A stretch of 64,000 bases of DNA from Sphingobium jiangsuense. Its GTDB lineage: Bacteria; Pseudomonadota; Alphaproteobacteria; Sphingomonadales; Sphingomonadaceae. How positions within the stretch are numbered: the first letter of the stretch is position 1; each line of letters begins with the position of its first letter. Under the pieces are notes generated by a model, which saw only the letters and a program-made list of their open reading frames with translations, ran no database searches and had not been told where the DNA came from. A program made the translations under genes and the position numbers. Positions 52,645 to 60,756 of this stretch are shown here, piece by piece. The stretch is taken from assembly GCF_014196495.1 (NCBI RefSeq), contig NZ_JACIDT010000001.1, forward strand, positions 124,001 to 188,000, given 5' to 3'.

Positions 52645-53322
52645 TTAGGCCGGCAGCAGCGCGCCGAACACCAGCGCCGGCTCCCCCGGCGGCGACAGCA
52701 TGATCTGCCCGCCCGCCCGCTCGGCAAGGCGGCGCGTCATCCATGCGGCGGCGTTGCGGGAGGACAGCGCCTCCTCGCGCAGCGTGCCCGCGAGCGCGGC
52801 GCGCAGCTCCTCGTCGAGCACGATCTTCTGCCCTTGCGCGCGCACGGCGATTTCGAGGCCGCCTTCATGCGCCTCCGCACCGATGTCGAGCTGGCCGCCG
52901 CGCACCAGCGCGTCGCCCGCGACGAGCGCGAGGTTGAGCAAGATCTTGACCGCGCCCTTGGGCAGCATCTCCGTGCCCACCAGCCAGCCGATGCGGACCC
53001 GGCCGGACGCGGCGAACATGCCCTCTATCGCCTGCCGCACCTCATTGGCGGGCACCTCCTCGCCGAAGCCGCCCGCCGACCCGAAGGCGAGGCGGAAGAA
53101 TTTGAGCTTGTTGGCCGATGTGCGCGCGCTTTCGGCCAAGAGGTCGAGGCACCTTTCCCGCATGTCGGGATCGGTCTCGTCGGCCATCAGCTCCAGGCCG
53201 TTGTTGAACGCGCCCACGGGGCTGAGCAGATCGTGACAGAGGCGGGAGCAGAGCAGGGCCGCGAAATCCAGCGCCTGATCCTCGTCCTTAGCCCGTGCCT
53301 GACCGCTTGCCTGACCGCTCAT
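52645..53322 (-). CDS. chpT: ChpT-like histidine phosphotransferase
   Basis: A 225-residue ChpT-family protein, a dimeric phosphotransferase that passes phosphate from CckA to CtrA and CpdR in the cell-cycle relay. The phosphorylated residue would be H30 in LCSRLCHDLLSPVGAFNNGLEL-type sequence. The C-terminal half resembles a non-ATP-binding ATPase fold (ALAGTLREEALSSRNAAAWM). Placed directly upstream of cheA (79-base gap, same strand), it may share expression with motility. CckA and CtrA are not in the window. Confidence 0.88.
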   Translation of the reverse strand: MSGQASGQARAKDEDQALDFAALLCSRLCHDLLSPVGAFNNGLELMADETDPDMRERCLDLLAESARTSANKLKFFRLAFGSAGGFGEEVPANEVRQAIEGMFAASGRVRIGWLVGTEMLPKGAVKILLNLALVAGDALVRGGQLDIGAEAHEGGLEIAVRAQGQKIVLDEELRAALAGTLREEALSSRNAAAWMTRRLAERAGGQIMLSPPGEPALVFGALLPA

Positions 53323-53443
53323 CCGACTGCCTTTTCCTTACGCATCATCGCCGCGCATCCCCGTGGACCGGCGCGCGATCCGCCTTGCGCCCCTGTTAGC
53401 CCCCATCGCCGCAGGGATGCAAGCGGAGGTTGGCGCCCCGCCG

Positions 53444-53869
53444 CTAATGGTCGTCCGGCCCGTCCGGCTCGACGGACAGGGGCACCGGCACGAACTGTCC
53501 GTGCAGCCCCTCGCCCGCCGCGCGCCACAGCCCATGGTCCCCGCCGGGCGTGCAGATCAGCCAGAGCGCGCCGTCGCCATGCGCCTGCCCGGCATCGCAG
53601 GGCGAAGGTTCCGCCTTGCCGGCCGGATGCGAATGATAATGGCCCAGCACCGCCTGCCCGCCCCGCCGCGCCGCCTTGTGCGCGCGCAGCAGCACCAGCG
53701 GGTCGATCTCGAACCGGCGGACCGGGTCCGCCGCCACATTGGCGGCGGGCAGCAGCGCCTCCACCCGGCCCCCCGCGCCCAGCAGCAGGCCGCACACCTC
53801 CCGGTCGGGGCTGGCGGCGGCGGCCTCCATCATTTGCGCGAGGAGCACCCTTGATATGCGTATCGTCAT
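53444..53869 (-). CDS. Stand-alone JAMM/MPN metalloprotease
   Basis: A 141-residue JAB1/MPN/Mov34 metalloenzyme domain. The complete JAMM zinc site is present: E24 (REVCGLLLG), then H79xH81 with seven residues, S89 and D92 (GHYHSHPAGKAEPSPCDAG). Bacterial members cut small ubiquitin-like or sulfur-carrier fusions, or cysteine-linked peptides. No ThiS/MoaD/ubiquitin-like partner is adjacent. Start at 53869 is used because MTIRIS begins the beta strand; 53887 is alternative. It faces rluD with only 17 bases between start codons. Confidence 0.85.
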   Translation of the reverse strand: MTIRISRVLLAQMMEAAAASPDREVCGLLLGAGGRVEALLPAANVAADPVRRFEIDPLVLLRAHKAARRGGQAVLGHYHSHPAGKAEPSPCDAGQAHGDGALWLICTPGGDHGLWRAAGEGLHGQFVPVPLSVEPDGPDDH

Positions 53870-53886
53870 CCCCACATTTCTAGGCA

Positions 53887-54852
53887 ATGGGGGACGAACT
53901 TTCCATCCTGACCGCTCTGGTCGATGAAGGATATGCGGGCACGCGGCTCGACAAGGCGCTGGCCGGGCTGGTGCCGTCGCTGTCGCGCGAGCGGCTGAAG
54001 GCGCTCATCCTCGACGGGCAGGTCAGCGAGGCCGACGGCAAGAGCGTGCGCGACCCGTCCCGCAAGGTCGAGGCGGGGCAGAGCTTCGTGTTGCGGATAC
54101 CGGAGGCCACGCCCGCCGACGCGCAGCCGCAGGACATTCCCCTCTCCATCATCCATGAAGACCCCCATCTGGTCGTGGTCGACAAGCCCGCGGGCCTCGT
54201 CGTCCATCCGGCGGCGGGCAACCCCGACGGCACGCTGGTCAACGCGCTGCTCCACCATTGCACGGGCGAGCTTTCCGGCATCGGCGGCGTCGCCCGTCCC
54301 GGCATCGTCCATCGCATCGACAAGGACACGTCCGGGCTTCTGGTGGTCGCCAAGACCGACGCCGCGCATGAGGGACTGGCGCGGCAGTTCAAGGATCACA
54401 GCATATCCCGCCTCTATCAGGCGATCGTTTCCGGCCATCCCCGGCCGATGTCCGGCACCGTCCGGGGCTGGATCGGCCGGTCCGACCGCGACCGCAAGAA
54501 GATGGCGGTGCAGCCAGAGGGGCGCGGCAAGCACGCCGTCACCCATTATCGCACGCTGGAAAGCCTCGCCCATGCGGCGCTGGTCGAATGCCGGCTGGAA
54601 ACCGGCCGCACCCATCAGGTGCGCGTCCATATGGCGCATATCGGCCATCCGCTGGTCGGCGACCCGGCCTATGGCACGCGCGCCTCGCGCGGCGGGGCGC
54701 TGGGAACCTTATCCGGCCGCCTCGCGTTCAGACGTCAGGCATTGCATGCGGCGCGTCTGGGCTTTATCCATCCTGTCACGGGGGAACGTCTGGAATTCGA
54801 TTCCCCGCCACCCGCCGATATGCAGCAACTGTTAAGCCAGCTTCGCCTATGA
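53887..54852 (+). CDS. rluD: RluA-family rRNA pseudouridine synthase (RluD-like)
   Basis: A 321-residue pseudouridine synthase. An S4 RNA-binding domain (about 15-75, GTRLDKALAGLVPSLSRERL) precedes the catalytic core with VVDKPAGLVVHPAAGN and the catalytic Asp in RPGIVHRIDKDTSGLLVVAK, then ALVECRLETGRTHQVRVHMA. This is the RluD/RluC type acting on 23S rRNA loops. It begins 17 bases from the divergent JAMM gene and precedes rpoH by 66 bases; rluD-rpoH is a common alphaproteobacterial pair. Confidence 0.93.
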   Translation: MGDELSILTALVDEGYAGTRLDKALAGLVPSLSRERLKALILDGQVSEADGKSVRDPSRKVEAGQSFVLRIPEATPADAQPQDIPLSIIHEDPHLVVVDKPAGLVVHPAAGNPDGTLVNALLHHCTGELSGIGGVARPGIVHRIDKDTSGLLVVAKTDAAHEGLARQFKDHSISRLYQAIVSGHPRPMSGTVRGWIGRSDRDRKKMAVQPEGRGKHAVTHYRTLESLAHAALVECRLETGRTHQVRVHMAHIGHPLVGDPAYGTRASRGGALGTLSGRLAFRRQALHAARLGFIHPVTGERLEFDSPPPADMQQLLSQLRL

Positions 54853-54918
54853 TGAGGGACGCTGAAGACTACGCCGTCGCCCCGTGCGGGACGGCTGGAA
54901 AGGGACGAGATACTCGAT

Positions 54919-55821
54919 ATGGCCAGCAATGACACCACCCAGGCGATCGTGCCTGCGCTCAACAGCGATGCGAGCCTCAATCGCTATCTCGCCGAGATTC
55001 GCAAGTTCCCGATCCTGACGCCGGAGCAGGAATATATGCTCGCCAAGCGCTATCAGGAGCATCAGGATCCGGAGGCCGCCGCGCAGCTCGTCACCTCGCA
55101 TCTGCGGCTCGTCGCCAAGATCGCGATGGGCTATCGCGGTTATGGCCTGCCGGTCAGCGAGCTGATTTCCGAAGGCAATATCGGCCTGATGCAGGGCGTG
55201 AAGAAGTTCGAGCCCGATCGCGGCTTCCGCCTCGCCACCTATGCGATGTGGTGGATCCGGGCGAGCATCCAGGAATTCATCCTGCGCAGTTGGTCCCTCG
55301 TGAAGATGGGCACCACGGCGGCGCAGAAGAAGCTGTTCTTCAACCTGCGGCGGATGAAGAACAATATCGAGGCGTTCGAGGATGGCGACCTGCGCCCTGA
55401 GGACGTGACCAAGATCGCCACCGATCTGGGCGTCAGCGAGGAAGAGGTCGTCAGCATGAACCGCCGCATGGCGATGGGCGGGGACACCTCGCTCAACGTG
55501 CCGATGCGCGAGGATGGCGAGGGCCAGTGGCAGGACTGGCTGGCTGACGACAATCCGTTGCAGGACGAGCGCGTCGCCGAGGCGGAAGAGCGCGGCCTGC
55601 GCCACGACCTGCTGATCGAGGCGATGGATTCGCTCAACGAGCGCGAGAAGCACATCTTGGCCGAGCGGCGGCTGGCCGAGGAGCCCAAGACGCTGGAGGA
55701 ACTGAGCCAGGTCTACGGCGTCTCGCGCGAGCGGGTGCGCCAGATCGAGGTGCGCGCGTTCGAGAAGCTGCAAAAGGCGATGATGCGGCTGGCGGGCGAC
55801 CGCCGCCTGCTTCCGGCCTGA
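54919..55821 (+). CDS. rpoH: RNA polymerase sigma-32 (heat shock) factor
   Basis: A 300-residue sigma-32. Region 1.2/2: LNRYLAEIRKFPILTPEQEY, HLRLVAKIAMGYRGYGLPVS, FRLATYAMWWIRASIQEFIL and the RpoH box QKKLFFNLRR. Region 3: KIATDLGVSEEEVVSMNRRM. Region 4: LNEREKHILAERRLAEEPKTLEEL-type with the HTH GVSRERVRQIEVRAFEKL. It directs heat-shock transcription. Start ATG 54919 follows gggacgag. No structured thermosensor was identified in the 66-base leader. Confidence 0.95.
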   Translation: MASNDTTQAIVPALNSDASLNRYLAEIRKFPILTPEQEYMLAKRYQEHQDPEAAAQLVTSHLRLVAKIAMGYRGYGLPVSELISEGNIGLMQGVKKFEPDRGFRLATYAMWWIRASIQEFILRSWSLVKMGTTAAQKKLFFNLRRMKNNIEAFEDGDLRPEDVTKIATDLGVSEEEVVSMNRRMAMGGDTSLNVPMREDGEGQWQDWLADDNPLQDERVAEAEERGLRHDLLIEAMDSLNEREKHILAERRLAEEPKTLEELSQVYGVSRERVRQIEVRAFEKLQKAMMRLAGDRRLLPA

Positions 55822-55876
55822 GTCTGGCGGACGGACGGGTGGGCAGACGATTCGGGTCGGGCGTCCGGCTCCTTCC

Positions 55877-55902
55877 GTCATGCCAGCGCAGGCCGGAGCG
55901 GT
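55877..55902. repeat. Half copy of the palindromic repeat
   Basis: ccgtcatgccagcgcaggccgg matches one hairpin arm of the 24638-24727 repeat family; the other half is absent. It lies between rpoH and the 55961 gene. Confidence 0.5.
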
Positions 55903-55960
55903 ACGGCATGCCCGCCGCCATATTTTGCATAGCGACGAGAGAGGAACTATAGCGACGGCC

Positions 55961-56464
55961 ATGGCCATATTCCCCCGCCCCGTTTCCCCCCGCAGCGCCG
56001 CCGGCGACCTGTGGGCCTATCTGATTGAAAAGCGTCCGCACAAATGGCCGTTGCTGGGCGTTTCCATGGCATTGACCGGCCTCATCATCTGGGCATTCAT
56101 AGTCGATGCCAACACCAACACCATGCCCACCCGCAACAAGATCACCTATTTCCAGAGCTGGGATTCGACTCGCTCCGACGCGCAGGTGATCCTCCAGCAG
56201 AAGATCGATCTGGCCGAGCGCGAGGTGGCGCTGCGCAGGAAGCAGGAGGGCATGCAGAAGCTGGCCGACATGTTCGGCATCGAATGGCGCGAGGAGGCGG
56301 CCCGCAACGATCGCCGCCGCGCCGAGGCGCTGAAATATCTGAATGCGGAGCTGGACAAGAAGCTGGCGGCGGCGCGGGCGAAAGGCGCGGCCGCCGGCGA
56401 GGCCACATCCGCCCCGTCCACGGCCCCGCCCGCATCCGAACCAGAATCCGAAGGACCGCAATGA
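55961..56464 (+). CDS. Membrane-anchored coiled-coil protein of unknown function
   Basis: A 167-residue protein: a short cytoplasmic start (MAIFPRPVSPRSAAGDLW), one membrane helix at about 35-52 (WPLLGVSMALTGLIIWAFIV), a linker with YFQSWDSTRSDAQVI, and a charged coiled coil (about 75-145, LAEREVALRRKQEGMQKLAD then EALKYLNAELDKKLAAARA), ending in a Pro/Ala/Ser tail. I do not know the family. The stop overlaps ribD's start (ATGA), so it is translated with the riboflavin genes. ATG 55961 is chosen over 55880, which lies in a repeat. Confidence 0.7.
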   Translation: MAIFPRPVSPRSAAGDLWAYLIEKRPHKWPLLGVSMALTGLIIWAFIVDANTNTMPTRNKITYFQSWDSTRSDAQVILQQKIDLAEREVALRRKQEGMQKLADMFGIEWREEAARNDRRRAEALKYLNAELDKKLAAARAKGAAAGEATSAPSTAPPASEPESEGPQ

Positions 56465-57441
56465 CCCCGGCCGATGACGCGCGCTTCATGCGCGCCGCCA
56501 TCGCCCTGTCGCTGCGCGGCCTCGGGCGCACCACGCCCAATCCCAATGTCGGCTGTATCATCGTGCGCGACGGGGAGATCGTCGGGCGCGGCTGGACCCA
56601 GCCGGGCGGGCGCCCCCATGCCGAGGCGCGCGCGCTGGCGCAGGCCGAGGGGCTGACCGAGGGCGCGACCGCCTATGTGACGCTCGAACCCTGTTTCCAC
56701 CTTTCCCCGCGCGGCCCGCGCTGCGTCGAGCTGCTGCACCGGGCGGACCTCGCGCGGGTGGTGGTCGCCGTTGCCGATCCCGATCCGCGCACCCAGGGCC
56801 AGAGCATCGCCTGGCTGCGCGATCACGGCATCGCCGTCGAGACCGGGCTGATGGCGGAGCAGGCGCGCGCCGCCATGGCCCCCTTCTTCGCCCGCCAGAC
56901 ATGGGGCCGCCCCGCCGTCACGCTGAAGCTTGGCCTGTCGCTCGACGGCTGCATCGCGATGGCGGACGGCACCAGCCAGTGGATCACCGGCCCGGCCGCG
57001 CGCGCCCATGCCCATGGCGAGCGGGCGCGCCACGACGCGATTCTCGTCGGGCGCGGGACATGGTGGGCCGACGCGCCGCGCCTCGACGTGCGCCTGCCCG
57101 GTTTGGAGGATCGCAGCCCGCGCCGCCTTCTCCTCGGCCATGGCGACGCGCCGGAAGGCTGGACGCTGATCGGCGACCCGGCGCACATCGCCGATCTCGA
57201 CGGCGTGGCGAGCCTGCTGGTCGAGGGCGGCGCGCAGACCGCCGCCGCCTTCCTTGCCGCCGATCTGGTGGACCGCCTCCTGCTCTATCGCGCGCCGATC
57301 GTCATTGGCGGCGGGCGCGGCGCGGTGGGAGATATCGGCCTTGCCGGCCTCGCCGCCGCCCATGGCCGCTGGCGCCTCGCCGACCGCCGCATGCTGGGCG
57401 AGGACATGATGGAGATTTACCTGCGGCGGCGAGACGGTTAG
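56461..57441 (+). CDS. ribD: RibD deaminase/reductase for riboflavin synthesis
   Basis: A 326-residue bifunctional enzyme. Deaminase domain (about 1-140): TTPNPNVGCIIVRDGEIVG, GGRPHAEARAL with zinc ligand His and Glu, and VTLEPCFHLSPRGPRCVELL with the two Cys. Reductase domain (about 150-326): VTLKLGLSLDGCIAMADG, AILVGRGTWWADAPRLDVRL, LLVEGGAQTAAAFL. It converts the pyrimidine from GTP cyclohydrolase II through deamination and reduction. The start at 56461 overlaps the previous stop. ribE follows 42 bases later. Confidence 0.95.
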   Translation: MTPADDARFMRAAIALSLRGLGRTTPNPNVGCIIVRDGEIVGRGWTQPGGRPHAEARALAQAEGLTEGATAYVTLEPCFHLSPRGPRCVELLHRADLARVVVAVADPDPRTQGQSIAWLRDHGIAVETGLMAEQARAAMAPFFARQTWGRPAVTLKLGLSLDGCIAMADGTSQWITGPAARAHAHGERARHDAILVGRGTWWADAPRLDVRLPGLEDRSPRRLLLGHGDAPEGWTLIGDPAHIADLDGVASLLVEGGAQTAAAFLAADLVDRLLLYRAPIVIGGGRGAVGDIGLAGLAAAHGRWRLADRRMLGEDMMEIYLRRRDG

Positions 57442-57483
57442 GACGGGGCCGGTTTCTTTCCCTATATCGAAAAGGCCCCTTTC

Positions 57484-58119
57484 ATGTTCACCGGCATCGT
57501 CACCGACATCGGCATCATCCGTCAGGCGGAGCAGCGGGGCGACCTGCGCCTCGTCATCGAATGCGGCTACGACATGGGCGATGTCGCGATCGGCGCCTCC
57601 ATCGCCTGTTCCGGCGTGTGCCTGACGGTGGTGGACAAGGGAGTCGACGGGGGACAGGACGCGGGCGGCAAGGGCTGGTTCGCAGTCGATGCCTCGGCGG
57701 AGACGGTCAGTCGCACCGCGCCCGGCATGTGGGCGCAGGGCGGACGGCTGAACCTCGAACGCGCGCTGAAGCTGGGCGAGGAACTGGGCGGCCATATCGT
57801 GACCGGCCATGTCGACGGCGTGGCGAAGGTCGTCAGCGTCACGCCGGAGGGCGAATCGCACCGCATCCTCTTCGCCGCCCCGGCGGAAATCGCCCCCTAT
57901 ATCGCCGCCAAGGGATCGGTGACGATCGACGGCGTGTCGCTGACCGTCAACGAGGTGCGGGACGAGGGCGAGGAAGCGCATTTCTCGATCAATATCATCC
58001 CCCATACCTGGGATGTGACCACGCTGGGCCGCCTTGCCCCCGGCACGCCGGTCAATGTGGAAATCGACGTGCTGGCACGCTATCTCTCCCGCCTGAAAGA
58101 GCGCCTGCCGGCCGGGTGA
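57484..58119 (+). CDS. ribE: Riboflavin synthase alpha chain
   Basis: A 211-residue enzyme that dismutates two lumazine molecules to riboflavin. It is two tandem lumazine-binding barrels: MFTGIVTDIGIIRQAEQRGD starts the first with SIACSGVCLTVVD, and GGHIVTGHVDGVAKVV starts the second with SVTIDGVSLTVNEV. Length and order are those of the family. ATG 57484 is preceded by aaaggccc. A 74-base gap with the ribB promoter follows. Confidence 0.95.
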   Translation: MFTGIVTDIGIIRQAEQRGDLRLVIECGYDMGDVAIGASIACSGVCLTVVDKGVDGGQDAGGKGWFAVDASAETVSRTAPGMWAQGGRLNLERALKLGEELGGHIVTGHVDGVAKVVSVTPEGESHRILFAAPAEIAPYIAAKGSVTIDGVSLTVNEVRDEGEEAHFSINIIPHTWDVTTLGRLAPGTPVNVEIDVLARYLSRLKERLPAG

Positions 58120-58159
58120 GGCCGAAAATCCGCGCGCCTGCGCCGATGTGACAATGCCG

Positions 58160-58194
58160 TTGACAATCACATTTCAATGTGATTACTGGCGGCA
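58160..58194 (+). promoter_or_regulatory. ribB promoter with a 20-bp palindrome between -35 and -10
   Basis: TTGACA at 58160-58165 is a perfect -35 box; a 17-base spacer leads to TTACTG (58183-58188) as a weak -10. The perfect palindrome AATCACATTTCAATGTGATT (58165-58184, 9-bp arms, 2-bp centre) fills the spacer. Transcription from this promoter would start about at the ATG (58194), so the mRNA would be leaderless, and no ribosome site is visible. A related half site (atgtgacaat) lies at 58146-58155. Binding of the RibB helix-turn-helix is inference. Confidence 0.7.
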
Positions 58195-59480
58195 TGTCTA
58201 CTCAGCTCATCCAGCAGATCGAGGATCTGGTTCACAGCGGCGCCATGTCGCGCTCCGGCCTTGCGCGCGCCGCCGGGCTTCACGCCAACAGCCTGCGCAA
58301 GCTGGGCGAAAGCGACTGGAACCCCACGGCGGAAACGCTTTCCAAGCTCGAAAGCTATATCGACAGGCGGGAAAGCGGCACCGCGCTCGCCTCCCCCGAA
58401 GAGATCATCAACGAGGCGCGCAACGGCCGCATGTTCATCCTCGTCGACGACGAGGACCGCGAGAATGAAGGCGATCTCGTCATTCCCGCGCAGATGGCGA
58501 CGCCCGACGCGATCAACTTCATGGCGATGCACGGGCGCGGCCTCATCTGCCTCGCTCTGACGCGCGAGCGGGTGGAGCAGCTCGGCCTCGACCTGATGAG
58601 CCGCAACAACGGCACCCGCCACGAAACCGCCTTCACCGTGTCGATCGAGGCGCGCGAGGGCGTGACCACCGGCATCTCCGCCGCCGACCGCGCCCGCACC
58701 GTCGCGGTCGCCATCGACGCCGCGCGCGGGCCGGAGGATATCGTGACGCCCGGCCACATCTTCCCGCTGGTGGCGAAGGACGGCGGCGTGCTGATCCGCA
58801 CCGGCCATACCGAGGCGGCGGTCGATGTCGCGCGGCTCGCGGGCCTCAACCCGTCCGGCGTGATCTGCGAGATCATGAAGGACGACGGCACCATGGCCCG
58901 GCTCGACGACCTCATCCCGTTCGCGCAGAAGCACAAGCTGAAGATCGGCACCATCCGCGACCTCATCGCCTATCGCCGCCGCCACGACCATCTGGTCGAG
59001 CGCCGCGTCGAAACCCGCTTCGAAAGCCAGTGGGGCGGCGAGTGGAAGGCGATCAGCTTCTACAACAGCGCGTCGGGCACCGAGCAGATGGTGCTGCAAA
59101 AGGGCAAGGTCGATCCCGACCAGCCGACGCTGGTGCGCGTGCATCAGCTCTCGCTGCTGGACGACGTCTACGGCCAGTCCGGCCCGCGCGCCAGCCTGCT
59201 CGCCCGATCGATGGAGATCATCGGCGAGGCGGGGAACGGCATCATCGTCGTGATGACCAGCACCGAGCGGTCGGATTTCATCTCGCGCACGCTGCTCAAC
59301 CATGCCGGGCATTTCACCGACGGCGGCATGGACGAGTTGCGCAACTATGGCGTCGGCGCGCAGATCCTGTCCGAGCTGGGCGTGCAGGACATGATCCTGC
59401 TGTCCAACACCCATCACAGCCTGATCGCGCTGGACGGCTACGGCCTGTCGGTCGTCGGCCAGCACCCGATCGACATCTGA
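58194..59480 (+). CDS. ribB: RibB DHBP synthase with N-terminal helix-turn-helix and degenerate RibA-like C terminus
   Basis: A 428-residue protein in three parts. Residues 17-55 form a Cro/C1-type helix-turn-helix (SRSGLARAAGLHANSLRK, then DWNPTAETLSKLESYI). Residues 70-265 are 3,4-dihydroxy-2-butanone-4-phosphate synthase, with the active-site acidic loop D85-DEDRENEGD and the RTGHTEAAVDVARLAGL segment. Residues 275-428 have a GTP cyclohydrolase II fold but lack the zinc cysteines (LVRVHQLSLLDDVYGQSG) and the RQEGRG motif, so this half is inactive. ATG 58194 is preferred to GTG 58179. It may repress itself through the palindrome upstream. Confidence 0.92.
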   Translation: MSTQLIQQIEDLVHSGAMSRSGLARAAGLHANSLRKLGESDWNPTAETLSKLESYIDRRESGTALASPEEIINEARNGRMFILVDDEDRENEGDLVIPAQMATPDAINFMAMHGRGLICLALTRERVEQLGLDLMSRNNGTRHETAFTVSIEAREGVTTGISAADRARTVAVAIDAARGPEDIVTPGHIFPLVAKDGGVLIRTGHTEAAVDVARLAGLNPSGVICEIMKDDGTMARLDDLIPFAQKHKLKIGTIRDLIAYRRRHDHLVERRVETRFESQWGGEWKAISFYNSASGTEQMVLQKGKVDPDQPTLVRVHQLSLLDDVYGQSGPRASLLARSMEIIGEAGNGIIVVMTSTERSDFISRTLLNHAGHFTDGGMDELRNYGVGAQILSELGVQDMILLSNTHHSLIALDGYGLSVVGQHPIDI

Positions 59481-59504
59481 CCTCTCAAAACAAAAAGGCG
59501 CGTC

Positions 59505-59927
59505 ATGGCCAAATTCCTCATCGTCGAAGCCCGTTTCTACGACCATCTCAACGACCTGCTGGTCGCGGGCGCGCGCGCCGCGCTGGAAGCGGCGGGGCAT
59601 GAGCATGAGGTGATGACCGTTCCCGGCGCGCTGGAAATTCCGGGCGCGATCTCGCTCGCGGTGGACAGCGGGCAATATGACGGCTTCGTCGCCATCGGCG
59701 TCATCATTCGCGGCGAAACCTATCATTTCGAGGTGGTGTCGAACGAAAGCGCGCGCGGCCTGATGGCGCTGTCGCTGGACGGCGTGCCGGTCGGCAACGG
59801 CATATTGACGGTCGAGAACGAGGCGCAGGCGCTGACCCGCGCCCGCCCGGACGAAAAGGACAAGGGCGGCGAAGCGGCCAAGGCGGCGATCCGCATGCTG
59901 GAGATTCGCCGGCAGTTCGGCGGCTAG
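59505..59927 (+). CDS. ribH: 6,7-dimethyl-8-ribityllumazine synthase
   Basis: A 140-residue lumazine synthase that joins the RibB and RibD products. Segments: [60 protein letters not shown] and [20 protein letters not shown]. It lies 25 bases after ribB. Unlike many alphaproteobacteria, no nusB follows. The gene closes the ribD-E-B-H group. Confidence 0.95.
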   Translation: MAKFLIVEARFYDHLNDLLVAGARAALEAAGHEHEVMTVPGALEIPGAISLAVDSGQYDGFVAIGVIIRGETYHFEVVSNESARGLMALSLDGVPVGNGILTVENEAQALTRARPDEKDKGGEAAKAAIRMLEIRRQFGG

Positions 59928-60013
59928 GGCCGAATAGCGCCCGTTCTCCCGAATTTCCGCTCGTCAGGGTTTCGCCGGGCCGGAAATGCCTCTATTCAGG
60001 CAGGCGGAGGACC

Positions 60014-60679
60014 ATGATGACCGATCTGCCAGCCGACCCCACCGTTGACGAAATCCGCGCCGCGCTCGCCCCGCTGGTCGCGCGCAACGCAGCGTTCGAC
60101 GGCTGGTCCGACGCCGCCGTGGAGGCCGCCGCCGCACAGGCGAAGGTCGCGCCCGCCGTCGCCCGCCTCGCCTTCGACGGCGACGCCATGGCGATGATCG
60201 ACGCCTGGTTCGCGGATATCGACGCGCACATGATCGCCGCCTGTCCGCCGGAACGGCTGGCGTCCCTTTCGGTGCGCGGGCGCATTCAGGCGCTGGTCGA
60301 GGCGCGGCTGGTGCTGCTCGCGCGCAATCGCGAGGCGCTGCGCCGCGCGGTCGCCGTCCTCGCCATGCCGAATCATCTGGCGCGCGCGGCGAAGCTCGGA
60401 TGGCGCGCCGCCGACCTGATGTGGCGCGCCGCCGGGGACGAGGCGACCGACCTCAACCACTACACCAAGCGCACCTCGCTGGGCGCGATCTATTCCGCGA
60501 CTTTGCTCTGTTTCCTCAACGACGAGAGCGAGGACCATGCCGACACGCGCGCCTTTCTGGCGCGGCGTCTTGCCGCCATCGGCAAATGGGAAAAGACCAA
60601 GCAGCGCTGGCGGGCGCGGTCGGAAAACCGCCCCAGCCTCGCCCGCTTCGTCGGGCGGCTGCGCTACCACGCCCGCTGA
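60014..60679 (+). CDS. COQ9-family ubiquinone biosynthesis protein
   Basis: A 221-residue COQ9 protein, a lipid-binding partner of COQ7 in ubiquinone synthesis. The fold is TetR-like without DNA binding; recognisable parts are FDGWSDAAVEAAAAQAKVAP early, LARAAKLGWRAADLMWRAAG and DLNHYTKRTSLGAIYSATLL, the COQ9 signature. The start may be 60014 or ATG 60017. It lies 87 bases after ribH. coq7 is in this window, but 33 kb away. Confidence 0.9.
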   Translation: MMTDLPADPTVDEIRAALAPLVARNAAFDGWSDAAVEAAAAQAKVAPAVARLAFDGDAMAMIDAWFADIDAHMIAACPPERLASLSVRGRIQALVEARLVLLARNREALRRAVAVLAMPNHLARAAKLGWRAADLMWRAAGDEATDLNHYTKRTSLGAIYSATLLCFLNDESEDHADTRAFLARRLAAIGKWEKTKQRWRARSENRPSLARFVGRLRYHAR

Positions 60680-60756
60680 ACCCGGCATGATCCACCGGTT
60701 CAGTGCAGGTTCAATCCCCTGCCGCCATGGATGACGGACGAACAAGGAGTATAGCC

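Noticed and set aside
57442..58193. FMN riboswitch before ribE or ribB
   Set aside because: No RFN-like conserved segments are present; the 74-base ribB leader region holds a promoter and palindrome instead.
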